From: Thozetella sp. PMI_491
Taxonomy: Eukaryota > Ascomycota > Sordariomycetes > Chaetosphaeriales > Chaetosphaeriaceae
Reading direction: 5' to 3'
Length of the DNA stretch: 64,000 nucleotides
NCBI GenBank assembly: GCA_021432635.1
Contig: MU270084.1
Location: 124,001 to 188,000 of the forward strand
The notes under the pieces are model-generated. The model did no database searches. It was given only the letters and a program-made list of their open reading frames with translations, and was not told where the DNA came from. Positions within the stretch are counted from its first letter, which is position 1. The number at the start of each line of letters is the position of its first letter. Of the stretch, positions 1 to 11,033 are shown in pieces. A program made the position numbers and the translations under genes.

Positions 1-3000
1 CCGTAGTGCTCGGTCAGGCGGACCAAGCAGCGGCCACGCGGCAGTGTCTTATCCCAGGGCTTACCGGTGGTCGGGTCGATTCCCTGGGCGACACGGACGG
101 TCGCCTTGGTGTCGGCGATGGGGGCTAGGCGGGCATCGCCTAGGCGCACACTGGCTTCGTGGGCGCGAGCGTCGGCCGCCAGCGGTAGGTTGCCCGTGGC
201 GAGGCCTGACCGCGGCACGAGCCGGATGCCCAGGATACGCTTGCCGTCCCACTGGTCGGAGCCGATGGGGCTCGCTACCCCGCGGTACAGCTCTGGCACG
301 AAGCGCTGGTTGCTGCACATGCGTGCCCCTGATCCCGCGTAGTTGTTGTCCATGAGCAGTGGTTCGCGCACATAGCCGCGCGCGTCCGGCTTGTCGCCGG
401 CCCCATCCGACACGGGCACCTCGATGGTCAGGCTCTGCAGGGTCAGCGGCGTGGCGAGCTGGCCGCGTCGCCGCACCGCGAAGACGAGGTCGTACAGCGA
501 CTGCGTCTGCGTCGCCAGATAGTCGAGCGGCGAGTACACATCGTTGGTGAAGCCCGTGTTACGCGGGTCGTGGCTAGGTCGCGGTGGTGGGGGGCGGTAG
601 TCCGGGTGGATGAGAAGTTCGAACATGGGTTCGGGCGAGTTGGTAAAGGGATCACTCGAGGGAGTAGGGCCCCTGCCTCTGGAAGCGACGGCCAGCGAAC
701 GGGGGATCGCTTGGCTCCTGTGGGGTAACATCCTCGCAGGAAGTCTCGCTAGGAGCGTGGTGACATCCTGGCGTGGGAGCGAGATCGACTTGGGAGACAC
801 AATGGCCGATGTGGCGTGGGGTACGGGGGCGTTGAAGCCGCTACCTCTATTGTTACCACTGCTAACGCCACCACTACTACTATCGGCGGGTGTCCGTGGG
901 CTTGGGGCTGGTGGTTGGCCTGTCCATAACTGGCGAGTCCACGAGGGGAACGGGGCCGTCGGGGTAGGGTTCTTGATGGTAAGCTGGACTGTTATCTGTC
1001 AGTCAATGCATCGGTTGAGCTACTCCACCCCACAGTAGCAACATCACGTTGCCAGCTAAACAACGTCATTAAAGTATCCAAGACGCACCTGAAGAGTCGT
1101 TGAGCTCCAATCCCATCACGCACGAGCTAGGAATCGGGTCGTAGTACGGAGGTTTGCCCCCGAACAGACTGCCCTGGGCCCAGAGGTTGAGCTTGTCGTT
1201 GGCGGTCTTGGCAATCAAGGCGGCATTGATGCAGCGGGTGTTATCGTTGTAGAAGTTGGCTTGGTCGATCGACTGGCTGTCGTCATCCCGTGTCAGCCAG
1301 GTGTTAGCTGGGAAGTCCTCCCACTGGAGCTTCTCGGCGTCGCTCCTGGGCGGGGCGCTAGACGTGTCGATGTACGGGTCCGAGACCGGAGGGGCCTGCG
1401 TCGGGTCGGTATAGAGACGCTTAAGCTTCATGTCGGACTTGACCTGCGTGACCAGGCCGGTGGTATGGCTGTAGACGGGGTTGCACGGGAAGGAGAAGCG
1501 CTGCTGGTGCGGTGGCTGGGCGAAGGTGATGGAGAAGATCTCGTCGGGCGCACAGTCGACCAGGCTCAGGATTGTGAAGTCATCCAGCTTGGTGTGCTGC
1601 ACGAGCGGATCGCGCTTGAGGTCTTCGATCCAACCCTTCTCGGAGTCCTGCCTGTAGCAGGTCACGGTGAGCCGCAGATCTGGCGTCGACTTGACGACAG
1701 CGGATCGTAGGATAAATCCATAGCGCGGCACGGGCGGTATCAGGCCCGTGCTGGCGATGGGCGTCCTAAGATAGTCATTGTAGGCCGCCTTGATGCTAAG
1801 CCGAGTATAGTCGTAGTCGGGCTCCAGGTGGTTCGCGCAACTCAGGGCACCGTCGAGGAAGCAGTCGATCCAGGCGTGGTCGATGTGGAAGAAGCGCAGC
1901 GCCTCGGGGTTGGCTGTGGGCTGGTCTGGCATCACGGCGCTCGTGTTGTGACTCTGTAGGTGGCTCGGCTCCGGGAAGAGCACGTGGGCGGGGATGGCAG
2001 ACAGGTACATGGCATCGTGGATCCAGTTGAGGATGATCTCCCAATCGCTGTTGGTGGACGAGGCGCCGTCGAAGCCGTTGAAAACGGTGCCAGCGCGAGT
2101 ACTTGCGCTAGCAGCTACGGCCGTGCTGATGGCATCGCGGAAGGTCGATGCCACGCGTGGGTTGCGCATGGACGTCGTCACGCCCAGCTGGGCCGGCTTG
2201 TTCACGCGCGACACGGGCCCGGTGAAGGTGCCAGCCGCCAGGTCCTGCGCCTTGCGCACGGCATCAAGGCTGTGCTGCAGCACCGTTGCCGCTCGCTGCA
2301 TGCCGTTGACCTGGACTCGAGTTGACGACGCAGCCGTCTGGAAGATGGTGCTGCGGAACCGCATAAGCGCCGCGTTGAAGGACGAGTTGGAGATGGCCAT
2401 GAGCTTGCCGAGTGACCAGGCCGACGAGTAGGTGACGTCCATTATGCCCACGGAGCCGTCAAAGACCTGGTAGTCCTTGCCCGTCATAGACAGCGCTGGC
2501 CACGGCCGCGTCTTGGTGCCGGCGGCCACCATCGGTACCTCATCGACGCCCAGAGGTACAAGCGGGCCGCGGTTGAACGCCACCGACTCCTCGCCCGTCG
2601 GCGTGCGCCAGCGGGCAATGGTATAGCCAGCGGAGAGCCGGTCATACAGGGTCTTGGCCACGACGCTCGCGTTGGGATCCACCTTGTTGGGTGTCTTGGA
2701 TGTCTGCAAGAGGCTCTTGAGCGTCTCTACTGGAGGCCGCAAGGGCTGCGCTTGCAGCGCGACGGCCTCCATTGTGTCATAAAAGGCGATGGAGTCCGGG
2801 ATGCACTGGTAGGTCCACGAGAATAGCGACACGAGCCCGATGCGGTCCGTCGTGCTTGTGAGAAAAGGCGAGCTCTTGTCTGTCAGGGTCGAGTCCTAAA
2901 CCCAGATACCATGTCAACAATCAATTAGCCCAGGCCTCGCGCTTCACGCAAGCTTTCGCATGTGTGAGAGAGCAGGAGAGCAGGGGGGCATGGAAAAGAA

Positions 3001-4067
3001 CCAAAGCGGAGCACGCACCAGAAATTCCAGAGATACCAAATGCACAATGTGAGTCGAGGCCGTCAGCTCCTTTTGGTTGCCCGTCATGGACGATACGACG
3101 ACCGAATAGAAGCCCTCCTCCTCGACGCCAGCGTCAGGAAAGCCGACCGTGTTGATATGCCGCACGTGAGCCATCAACTTCTGGGCCTCGAGTGGCGCCA
3201 GGGCACCAGTTTGGTCCAGCATCAGGCTCTTAAGCTGGGTCTTAGTGGGGAAGATAGCGGACGTGCTATCGGGGGAGCTCTTGAGCACCTTGTTGAAGTA
3301 GTCCAGGTCTGGTGGGCTAGTGTAGCCGGCCTCGTACCACACGCGCGAGCCAGCATCGAGGGAGAGGTAGTTGCCCACCGACATATCGAAGGCGCCGTTG
3401 GCCGGCAGCTTGGCCGAGTTATACAGATAGGTACCGTTCTTGGCTTTGATGGTGTCGAGGCGCATGGCATTGGCCGCGCTGCTGTCGAGCTTCAGGTCAT
3501 CGGGCTGGAACACCAGGAGGGCCAACCATGGCACCAAGTTATGACCGAGCGTTTCGCTGGGATCTTTATCTATGGGACCGAGCATCCAGTTGCTCAGGCC
3601 GGCCTCGCGGAACCAGGGCACGTGCGGGTCGTTGAACACGATGTGCGGCAGGATGTGGGCCTCGTCCTGGTGCCCTGCCGGCGGGTAGAAGGTGTTGATC
3701 AGCTTGGGATCCAGCGAGAACTGCGGCGCGACGACCTGGAAGCTCTGCCGCACACGCACGGGTGTTTTGTCCTTGTCGATGCCCGGCGTCGAGTTAAAGA
3801 CGGTAAGCTCCTGCGCATTGTCCTTGGGATCGTCGTCGCCGCCGATGGCTGTGATTCTCTGCGTGACCTCGATGGCGTATGATGTGGCCGCTTTGCAGGA
3901 TTATGAGCGTATGCAGGTCAGGGAAGCATCAATTTCATACCAAGTGAAGGTTTGTAGTAGCTGTACAAGCGCATGTGGCCAGGAAGCAGTCGATCGTCCT
4001 CTGATGCGCCCCCCTGAGCCGTGCGAATCGCCTTGGCGATTTTGCTGCGGATTAGAGACCTTGCCAT
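1..4067 (-). CDS. Very large unrecognised protein, partner of the divergent DUF6603 gene (3' end lies outside the window)
   Basis: Four exons are supported: 4067-3941, 3890-3019, 2895-1089 and 988 to the window edge. They give 1264 residues with no stop reached. The introns of 50, 123 and 100 bp start GTATGA, GTGCGT and GTGCGT and end in AG after CTGAC/CTAAT-type branch sites, and the frame is continuous across each. I chose the ATG at 4067 because no in-frame ATG lies upstream. I do not recognise a named domain. The first third contains the pieces LPHIVFNDPHVPW and LVPWLALLVF, then HVRHINTVGF. A later part has a conserved-looking FHIDHAWIDCFLDGALS and VPRYGFILRSAV. From memory these blocks resemble large hypothetical bacterial proteins, which I cannot verify here. 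There is no signal peptide or membrane segment, so a cytosolic protein is likely. The gene shares its upstream spacer with the DUF6603 gene, which suggests joint regulation. Function unknown. Confidence 0.8.
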
Positions 4068-4861
4068 GTCCCTTTTGTTCTTCCGTCTTTGGTGCTGTAT
4101 CTGGCAAGCTGTGAATAGCTTCACTAGTCCCTATTGCGAGCTAGGAGAAATAAAGGGGGGGTGGTTGTCTTGTCTGGGCAGCGCTCCGTTGCGACGGCCC
4201 TCCGTTTTGGCATCAGCCATTCCGTTACAGCCTGCACAGTGCAGAGAAGGGGCTGGAACCCCGCACTGCCTGCATACCTTCACTTGACAGGTATATCATG
4301 ATAATCATACCACCACTGCTACGTCCCCTCAAGCTGCGGACCTGCACAAAGAGATGGTCTAGACCTAGCAAGACGTATGATAGTTGACTCATTGGCGTCA
4401 CACATGGTTCAGCTCTGACATGGCCTGCATGTAAACAGCCACATAGATGCTACTACTACCCAAGGAATGAACTCTGCAGACTCGGTGCTGGATTAGTAGT
4501 CAGACAAAATTCTTCACAAGCAATTTGGTATGTTGGGAGACAGTAGCTTGCCGGGGCTAATTTCGTGACAGCTCAGCCGCTGCCAGTGGAAGTGGTAAAC
4601 TCTTACGTGCCCTAGCCGCCTGTATACCATCTGTAAACGGCAAACTATCCTGTCCTACGCCAACGTAGTAACTAAATGCTTGCCCATTGCAGCCTTGCTT
4701 GTATCTAGTCCTCCTGGCCCGCCAAACCCCATTACGCAGGGTCCAATTCTCATCATTCCCTGGATCACTGTCATCGAAGAGGCGCTAGTTCCCCACGGAC
4801 TGATTGATTGACGAACTGACAGACTGAACATGCTGTGAGAGTCAAGGCAACCTCACCTGCC
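4068..4861. promoter_or_regulatory. Divergent promoter region of the two giant genes
   Basis: This 794-bp spacer separates the start codons of the leftward giant gene (ATG at 4067) and the rightward DUF6603 gene (ATG at 4862). No open frame in it looks like a gene. It must carry both promoters, possibly with shared control sites. I could not single out a TATA box or operator with confidence. Confidence 0.5.
4830..4838 (+). promoter_or_regulatory. Possible minimal upstream ORF before the DUF6603 gene
   Basis: An ATG CTG TGA triplet series lies 23 bases before the chosen start at 4862. If it is inside the mRNA leader it would form a two-codon upstream reading frame and could lower translation of the main gene. 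Whether transcription starts upstream of it is unknown. Confidence 0.25.
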
Positions 4862-7800
4862 ATGGCTCCGGATCCGTTCCTCACAGATGGGCCAGGCCCC
4901 ATCACCATCAATAGCACTGGGGCATGGAAGACCATCTTTGATCATGAAAACTTCACCTCACATGACGCAAGCAGTCTGAACGCAGACTCGCCTGACTCGG
5001 CTGACAACAACGTCTTGGTCAGTGGCCCCTTGGGCCTCGCCTTCTCGTCGGAGCGCAACCAGCCCTACTTTGTCGAGATATTGGACCTTAAACCCCGAGA
5101 AAACAATGCTTGGGTGGGAGACGGATATGGCTGTGGGTGATAGAGTGCCCTGATTTCCCTCCAAAATGTGTCAAACGAACCAAGATGGCTGACGCAGGAT
5201 AATATAATCAAACACAGCCGGTGTGATGCTCCTGCAACCTGGCCAGTCGCTCGAGTTCATGCTGTCTAACCAGGTGTGCTCTCCCGCGGGCTTCAACATC
5301 GACGTCACCGATACCAAATCGGTGGTGGCCACCTTGATCAAGGCTATCGACGGTGTGCGGAGCGTGACTGTGAAGACAACGCCGGCACCCGACTGGACGA
5401 GCAAGGCTCCCCAGTGGGTGCTGAATTCGACCATCCAGGGCAGTGCCTCGGAGCCAGCATCCTGTACCAATGCGCTCTGGTGCATGTCCACTGACAGCGG
5501 TTACGTATACACAGCCCGCGTATCGTTTGACGTCAGCAGCCCGCTCAACACGGTGCTGAGCAAGGCCATCGGCTGGATCACTGCCGGCTTTGACGGGCTC
5601 GTGCCCAAGACGTCGGTAGACCTACCACCGATAACGCTCACGCTGACCAAGACAGCACGATTCGTGCTGACGGACGCCGGCGCCGTCGACGACACGCAGA
5701 CGATTCGGGATACGTCACTATCGCTACAGTTCAACGTCTTAGGCTTCCACCTCCACCTCGATCTTTTGGCGCCCGACGGTTACAGGCTGCTGCTCCTGCC
5801 ACCCCGGGCGTCAAGTACCGGCAAGGCCAGCGACAGTGGGATCGGGACCATGATCGAAAACGCTTTCGGCAAGGGCCAAAACTACGATCCCAACGTAGTG
5901 CCCAACAGTGGTGACGGCACAGACCCCTTCACCCGCTTCTTCAACAGGTTCCACCTCTGGTACATCCGGGTCGACCACGACGATAGTCAGGCCGAGGAAG
6001 GCAAGCAGCTGCAGTGGGGCATCGCCATCATTGCCATATGGCAGCCCAAGGACACCATCGCTATCGCCGTTTCGCTGACGTACGACTCCAAGTCGTCGAC
6101 CTTCGCCGGTCGTCTGCTGCGGGCTGTCGATATACCAGACCCGCTCGCCCTTCGTATCCCGTCCTGGGACCCGCGCCTGGATCCGTCTTTCATTCTCTGC
6201 AACAGCCTGCGGTTGTCCACCGATCCGTCGGCGCTGACCCTCGACCAGGTCCGCACCCGGCTGGGGGGCGGACTGAACCTCTTTGAGCTAATGGGCCTTT
6301 CCGGTGGCAACCAGCCGCCGGTTCCGAACACTCTCAGCGCCGCCGAGGTTGTCTTCTCGCGGCCTGCAGGCTCTAACTTCCGGTTCCAGATGTCGGCTGA
6401 CGTCACGCGCGTCGGTACCGTACCTAGGCCGGAGAGCGGCGGCGCGCCGGACGGGGGGTTTTCATGGGACGAGGCGGCGCTGGACATGTCCATCAGCTCC
6501 GAGGGGGAGGATAAGAAGATGAGCTACAGCGTCGACCTCTTCATGACGTGCTCCCTGACCCCTGATGCAGCAAACAAAGATATACTACCGGCCTACTTCG
6601 GCCTAGGCATGCACTACGACAAGACAGCTGGCGACGACAAAGGCACGTGGATCCTCCGCGGCACGGCGCAGAACCTGTCGGTCGGACTACTAGCGTCCTT
6701 CTTCGACAATGACGCGACGCGCGACGGCGCCATGGCAGTCATGAGCAAGCTCAGCCTGCGATCCCTCGACGTTATCTACACGTACGAGGGGCAGACTGCG
6801 TCGTCCTTCCTGATCACGGCGGCGCTCGTCCTGGGCGGCCTGGAGCTCGATCTAAGCTATCAGTACGTCAGCTCGTTAGTCAAGCCCACAGGCAAGACGG
6901 CTACACAGCAGTTCCTCGACGACGGCGGTGAAAAGGCGAAGCTGCCATCCGACAAGGCGAACCAGCTAACCGATATCACCGGCACAACCTCGTGGAAGTT
7001 TATGGCAAGCCTTAGCGCTACCAGCCCTGAATCCACCATTGCGTCCATCGCTGAAAGTCTCCGACCGGGCGCCGGCGGCGCCTTGCCGGAGTGGGTGGGA
7101 GGTATCGTGGTAAATTCTCCAACATCTAGCAGCAGCAGTTCTGGCGGCAACCCGCCCCTGGTCGAGCTCGAGTTCGGCTCCGAGACCATCACGGCTGAGA
7201 GCGGCCAAAAGAGTGACGTCTCGCTGCTCACGGTGTGGCTGAACATCTTGGGCTTCAATCTGACGTTTGTGCAGTTCAAGTCAGTAGCCCATGCGTCTGG
7301 CGGGGGGGGCTCCAACGGAGATAGCGAGGGTAGCAACGTGGTAAAGCGCATCCTGCGCATCTCGGTTGACCAGATCCCACTGATGAAGGATATCCCGCTG
7401 GTCGGCCAGCTCCCGCAGCCGTTCGACCATCTGGAGTACCTCTGGGTGGAGGACGAGTCCACGGAGGTCGACGGCAACCTGAAGGGCATCACGCGGAGTG
7501 ACTTGGACCTGATCAAGAAGTTGTTCCCGCTCAATATCCCCTTCATCCAGGTTAAGGAGAGCACCTCAGCGCCGCCGCCCGGCTCCATTACGCCTGACAT
7601 CGTGCTCCAGGCGGGCCACCACTTCATCGTCGTGGTCAGCGGCAAGGTCATCCTGGATCACGTCTTCCAGGCCAACAAAGCCAACACGCAGCCGGACTCG
7701 GAAGACCTGCCAAACAAAGCTGTCGTGCTGGCTGGTGAGCACATCGTCTCAAGCACCTCCTCCTCGGCGGACACGAAACCACCAGAGCCAGCGCCGACCA

Positions 7801-9075
7801 AGGGACTCACTGAGACACGGGCGGGCCTGCTGTCCATCAGCGCACTAACGTTCCAGTTCAAGAACCCGGCGCTAGTGGTGACGGTGGACGCGACGCTGCG
7901 GCTGGGGCCTGTGACCTTCTCCGTCATCGGCTTCACACTAGCCATTGACCTCAGCAGGGTCAAGCTCAGCAACCTAGCGGCGGTGGTAACGGACGGGCTT
8001 ATTCAGGTCGGCTTGCATGGCATCGAGTGCGGCGTCGCCCAGGGGCCCTTGACGCTCGAGGGAGTGTTTATTCATGACCTCACGGCCGCAGCCGAGACGT
8101 ACAGCGGCGGCATTGCAGTCGGTTTCGAGGCCTGGCAGGTGCTAGCAATCGGGCAGTACACTATCACCAAAGCCACGGCTACGAGCGACGCCTACCGTGC
8201 TCTGTTCGTATATGGTAAGCTCGATGGGCCGCTAGTGGAGCTCGAGTTTGTGACTATCTCGGGCGTGCGCCTTGGCTTCGGCTACAACTACGCCGTGCGG
8301 ATGCCGCAGCTTAGTGAGCTTTACTCGTTCCCCTTTATCAGTGACTCGGCGTCGGCCGGTGTCGGTAACGACCCTATGAAAGCGCTTAATGCCATGGTCT
8401 TCAACCCGCCGTACTTCGTATACCCTAAAGAGAACTCGTCGTGGTTCTGCGCCGGCATGACGCTTACCGCCTTCGACTCGCTGACGCTGACAGCTGTGAT
8501 GCTGTTCGACATTGACACCAACCCTACGGGCGGCGGCGTCGCTATCGCCATGTTAGGCGACGGCATCTTCCAGATGGAACCGCTCGCCCCCCCAGACTAC
8601 TCCCTTTTCTACATCGAGATCGTCGTATCGGTCGAGCTCAACTTTATCGACGGCTATATCGCCGCTAACGCCGTCATGGCGCCGTCCTCTCACATCTACG
8701 TGCCCGAGGCGAGGTTGTCGGGCGGTGCCAGCTTCTACAGCTGGTTCGGCAAAAACACGCATGCCGGTGACTGGGTCGTGTCGGTAGGCGGTTACGCCCG
8801 TGGCTATAGCTACCCCTCGCACTATCCAAACCCAGACCGCATCGCCCTTAGCTTTACCCTTGGGGACGCCATCCAGGTCTTGGGCAACGGCTATCTGGCT
8901 GTAACGCCTAAGTGTGCCATGGCCGGCGGTCTGTTGCACTTTTCGTTGAGCGTAGGTCCTGTCAGCGCCCACTGCGATGTCATCCTGGACGCTTTTATCA
9001 ATTTTAAGCCATTCCACTTCCGTGCTGAGATCTCCCTATCGGTAGGCGTTGAGTGTGATATCGGTAAGAGGCCCG

Positions 9076-9143
<68 letters not shown>

Positions 9144-10522
9144 CTCTCTCTCTCTCTCTTCCCTCTTTCTCTCTCTCTTCGCCCACCTGCCCCTATCCGG
9201 CTTGCCACTGACAATCCTCAGACATTCTCTTCGTACACATCCACATTTCTGCAAGCATCGGAGCCGACCTCACCGTGTGGGGTCCCAACAAGTTTGGCGG
9301 GCATGCCTGGGTCGACTTCTGGTTCTTCGGCTTCTCCATAGACTTTGGAGCGGACGAGAACGGCGACGCCAAGAAGGCCGTTACGCTCCTGGATTTCTAC
9401 GCCATGGTGAAGGCAGCCGGTCCTTCCTCGGACCGGCCTGCGCACGACACCACCGCCGGTGACCCGGACCTCGCCCAGCACAAGCTCAGCGTCGAGTTCG
9501 GACTGATTGCCGCTACGACTCCTCCCGCCGACAGCCAAAACAACTTCCCTTCTACGGGCGCGGCAACTCAGTGGCAGGTCCAAGCCGGTACGCTGCAAGT
9601 GCGTATCGACTGCCCTTTCTCGCTCAGCGATGCCTACATCCTCAATCAAGTCGGCCAGCCGGGCGCCCCCGAGCCCAATTCCAACGCAACCATGCTAGTG
9701 CTGCCGCCAAAGCTGGACCGAACCATCCCGCCTACCCCGGCCGTCTACTCGTGGCCGATGCACAGTAAGGCCAGCAACCCTATTAGCTCTTCCCTCGAAA
9801 TCGCCGTCTACCAAGTCTCGGACCTCAAGAACGAGGTGCTGATACCGAACTTCCGCGGCGAGCTGGTGCTCAAGTCGGTCGGCACCGCTCTCTGGGCCGT
9901 CTACGACGAGACTCAGGACCCCCTGATCCACCCGCGCCCCTCCAGCCTATCCAACGGCACGGGCGCCACCGTCGACCTCGTCCAGGCCGTGCGCCTGTTC
10001 CCGCCGCCGGCCGTGCTATATCCGAGCAAGATCGTCGAGTTCGATGCCACCGCCGCCATGTGCATGACCATCGCCGGCGACTTCGAGCTGCCGCCTCAGG
10101 AGGAGCAAGGTTCCCAGTTCAGCGGCGCCTACTTCGAACCCGACGTGCCAGACGACGACTTCGCCGCCCAGTCGCAACGGTGGCAAGATCTCGCAGCCAT
10201 ATGGAACCCCTGCTTCATGGCTCCTTCGGGGAACACGAAAGTGACAGGGGACGTATCGGCTCTGCGTGCCGGCATCGTCAAGGCCGTGGCAGACGTGCTG
10301 GAATGGACGATTCGACCGCCTGAGCAGCTATCCCACAACAATTTAACGCCGCCCACGCCCGTACCAGCACCAGCGGATCCAGGTTTAACACCCAACACCG
10401 CGCGCATCAACGCTGATGGTCGCACCGATTGGCAGCTGATAGATGCCCAGCCGACTGCCTTACCGCAGCAGCTGGACAAGTACTATGCTGCGCTGCCGTT
10501 TGCTATCATGGCGGCTTCCTGA
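4862..10522 (+). CDS. Giant DUF6603 domain protein, 1805 aa
   Basis: Three exons: 4862-5132, 5218-9063 and 9222-10522. They total exactly 1806 codons including the stop. Intron 2 (9064-9221) begins GTAAGA and ends CTGAC...CTCAG. Joining across it gives CDIDILFVHIHISASIGADL, which restores the family pattern. Intron 1 (5133-5217) has a certain acceptor (an in-frame stop just upstream excludes others) and a probable donor GTGGGT. Residues about 880-1480 match DUF6603 as I remember it: a GDWVVSVGGY block, then HYPNPDRIALSF, GYLAVTPKCAMAGG, FINFKPFHF, and finally the VWGPNKFGGHAWVDFWFFGF block after intron 2. The rest is beta-rich, low-charge sequence with Ser/Gly-rich loops. There is no signal peptide and no catalytic motif I can name. 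The family occurs in bacteria and fungi and has no known function. The divergent gene at 1-4067 is the likely partner. Confidence 0.88.
9079..9180 (+). repeat. (CT)n microsatellite inside an intron
   Basis: A pure CT run of about 31 units covers 9079-9140, followed by an imperfect CT-rich stretch to 9180. It fills most of intron 2 of the DUF6603 gene, where it acts as an extreme polypyrimidine tract before the CTGAC branch site. Read as coding it would give a spurious Leu-Ser run and separate the last 433 residues into another frame. Confidence 0.95.
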
Positions 10523-11033
10523 GCAAGCCTTGTGTGCGGTATGGAAGACCAGTTACCTAGGGGGAGTGTGCGCATAACAGCGCAGACCGTGTTGGAGACG
10601 TTGATGGTCGTATCTGAACGGACAAAGTCTGAAAATTTGGGGGACATTTTGACAGCAATCAAGTAGCGACTCCCTTCATGATGGCAACAAGTTATCTTAG
10701 TTTCTTGACCTGAAAAATATGACGCCGATAATGACGTATTTTCCCCATTGCCCTATCGCGGAACTCAGTGTGTGCTTCATTGCTACTAACTTGCTCCTTA
10801 TGCTCAGGCAAGCTAATTTAAAGGTGTCCTAACCAACCCTAGGATACCCTTGACTACTGCCTCGATATCACATGGAACGCCATGGGTGAGAGCATGGCAC
10901 GTATTCAACTATTCTACTTGATCCGATCGCACTCTCTCTGCATAGAACTCATCATTATTTCTTGGAAAGATAAACCAGAAGCTAATTACTCTATTGCTCT
11001 ATCAATGTCTCCTTCTTCAGCTCTCAAGATATC
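10523..11033. other. Convergent spacer
   Basis: About 0.5 kb between the stops of the DUF6603 gene and the NLR gene. I see no gene here. It should hold both 3' untranslated regions and polyadenylation signals. Confidence 0.5.

Noticed and set aside
9064-9341. Read-through of the DUF6603 frame across the CT repeat, giving a Leu-Ser tail
   Set aside because: GTAAGA and CTGAC...CAG signals flank the repeat, and splicing restores the DUF6603 sequence in the next exon.
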